DNA of 23,355 nucleotides from Methanosarcinales archaeon (GTDB lineage Archaea > Halobacteriota > Methanosarcinia > Methanosarcinales > Methanocomedenaceae), in assembly GCA_023136155.1 (NCBI GenBank), contig JAGLRT010000037.1:1-23355 (forward strand), written 5' to 3'. This document shows, one piece after another, positions 22,372-23,355 of this stretch. Position 1 is the stretch's first letter. The number at the start of each line of letters is the position of its first letter. A program made the translations under genes and the position numbers. A model generated the notes under the pieces. The model ran no database searches. It was given only the letters and a program-made list of their open reading frames with translations, and was not told the DNA's origin.

Positions 22372-23145
22372 ATGTGCATGAAAGAAACAATTATTAAAAT
22401 ACTTGGAAAAGTTGAACTTGAAGACCCCATCATGATAGAAGGACTACCAGGTGTGGGCCATGTGGGGAAACTGGTTGCTGAACACATGGTGGAAGAGTTG
22501 GATGTTGAGAAGATAGTTGAGATATATTCACCACATTTTCCACCCCAGGTGCTTGTTAAAGATGACTTTACAGTCCATCTGGTAAAGAACGAGATATATG
22601 CATGCAGGTTTGAGGACAAACAGGATATGCTCATCGTGGTGGGTGACCACCAGAGCGCTACCAATGAAGGACATTATGAGATCAGTAGCATAATCCTGGA
22701 CATTGCAGAAGAATACGGAGTAAAACGCATATATACTCTTGGCGGTTATGTTACAGGTCAGCTTGATGAAAAACGTACAGTGCTGGGTGCTGTGAATAAC
22801 ATTGACCTGGTCGAGGAAATGAAAGGACATGGTGTGGAGTTCAAGCAGAACGAACCAGCCGGGGGTATTGTAGGCGTATCCGGCCTGCTGCTCGGTATGA
22901 GTGAATTCAGGAGTATGGATGCGTTATGTCTTATGGGTACCACTTCAGGTTATCTTGTTGATCCTAAGAGCGCTCAGGCAGTCCTGGAAGTCATCAGCAG
23001 TGTGCTTGACCTTCAAATAGATTCCCAGGCCCTTGAAGAGCGAGCAAAGGAAATGGAACGTATCATTGCCAAGATTGTAGAAATGGAACAGATGCAAGTC
23101 CAGACTGATATGGGTACGGATGAAGATTTGAGATATATAGGTTAA
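22372..23145 (+). CDS. PAC2-family proteasome assembly chaperone-like protein
   Basis: The 257-residue protein carries the PAC2 signatures MIEGLPGVGHVGKLVAEHMVEEL, SPHFPPQVLV, IYTLGGYVTGQ, GVSGLLLG and LMGTTSGYLVDP. Members include PbaB-type archaeal assembly chaperones; the family is structurally related to purine nucleoside phosphorylases. A C-terminal coiled helix (~215-245) precedes LRYIG. Known proteasome binders end in hydrophobic-Tyr-X; here Tyr is third from the end, so binding by that route is uncertain. ATG at 22372 is taken over TTG at 22369; ATG at 22378 is also possible. It closes the priS cluster. Confidence 0.88.
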   Translation: MCMKETIIKILGKVELEDPIMIEGLPGVGHVGKLVAEHMVEELDVEKIVEIYSPHFPPQVLVKDDFTVHLVKNEIYACRFEDKQDMLIVVGDHQSATNEGHYEISSIILDIAEEYGVKRIYTLGGYVTGQLDEKRTVLGAVNNIDLVEEMKGHGVEFKQNEPAGGIVGVSGLLLGMSEFRSMDALCLMGTTSGYLVDPKSAQAVLEVISSVLDLQIDSQALEERAKEMERIIAKIVEMEQMQVQTDMGTDEDLRYIG

Positions 23146-23179
23146 TCGAAAAACAAAACAAATGGAGGGAATGGGTGCC

Positions 23180-23355
23180 CTTTTCATCCATGTAGATAAG
23201 CGCTTTCGAAGGCCTCGTGAGGTAACATTTAATTGTTCGGCCAATATCGTAAAATCATTTCCGGTATATCCATCATTGATTTCTTGTTTTTCAAGTAAAA
23301 ACTCAAAAACCCGTTCCCGAGTTATCATAGAGCTCACTTTCCGCATGTCTCTCAT
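23180..23355 (-). pseudogene. N-terminal HTH fragment of an unrecognised gene at the window edge
   Basis: On the minus strand the frame reads MITRERVFEFLLEKQEINDG, then FTILAEQLNVTSRGLRKRLSTWMK, a clear helix-turn-helix. After about 58 residues the frame runs antiparallel into the end of the PAC2 gene and loses any sensible composition (RAPIPSICFVFRLTYI), so only the N-terminal part is likely genuine. It looks like the start of a transposase or regulator cut off at ~23180. An ATG lies at the window end, but the gene could begin further upstream. Confidence 0.45.

Noticed and set aside
22945..23179. Continuation of the right-edge HTH frame across the PAC2 3' end.
   Set aside because: It is antiparallel to the well-supported PAC2 coding sequence and its residues have shadow-like composition.

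Overview
The window is chromosomal DNA of a methanogen-lineage euryarchaeon, most likely Methanosarcinales or a close relative such as an ANME-2 lineage. The main pointers are a textbook MC1 chromosomal protein, a stand-alone NrpR-type nitrogen-regulator domain, an iron-sulfur RpoD, an archaeal DnaG followed by a RecJ-like DHH nuclease, and TATA-box promoters. The exact genus cannot be read from this sequence. No rRNA, CRISPR array or intact transposase is visible.

Layout. 1-1130: a GXGXG-repeat protein (FwdC/GltB-C-like) and an overlapping 35-residue Cys protein. 1330-1704: MC1 with promoter and terminator. 1767-3938: tRNA-Arg(CCG), overlapped by the end of a DUF92 membrane protein, and a divergent cis-prenyltransferase homologue that has lost catalytic residues. 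3965-6060: an unrecognised 365-residue protein divergent from an NrpR domain protein. 6073-8722: dnaG then a RecJ/GAN-like nuclease on the minus strand. 9226-11382: GAF-PAS-PAS sensor, UPF0235 and a small TOPRIM protein. 11505-12158: a broken tRNA-Leu abutting an 86-bp inverted-repeat element, a Cys-rich one-helix membrane protein, and an intact tRNA-Leu(GAG). 12181-14753: the archaeal alpha operon rps13-rps4-rps11-rpoD with a hairpin-rich leader and a hairpin-rich tail. 14760-15900: a mostly decayed region that holds a well-supported 31-residue gene. 15908-17720: a signal-less substrate-binding-type protein, then remnants of a CstA transporter and a flavodoxin. 17803-18645: OGG1-type glycosylase. 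18794-23145: priS-gins51-rpl44e-rps27e-aIF2alpha-nop10-PAC2, the known archaeal replication-translation cluster. 23180-23355: the start of an HTH protein cut off inside the window.

How the genes fit together. Three loci serve replication or repair (dnaG-recJ, priS-gins, ogg1) and two serve translation and transcription (the alpha operon and the eL42/eS27/aIF2alpha/Nop10 block). Between them lie small accessory islands with tRNA fragments, inverted repeats and pseudogenes, which look like sites of past insertion and decay. The best candidates for new biology are the DUF92 and pseudo-prenyltransferase pair, three microproteins (35, 31 and 78 residues), a Cys-rich reading frame interrupted by a single TAG, and the structured non-coding stretches around the alpha operon. 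No complete novel multigene defence or metabolic system is evident.
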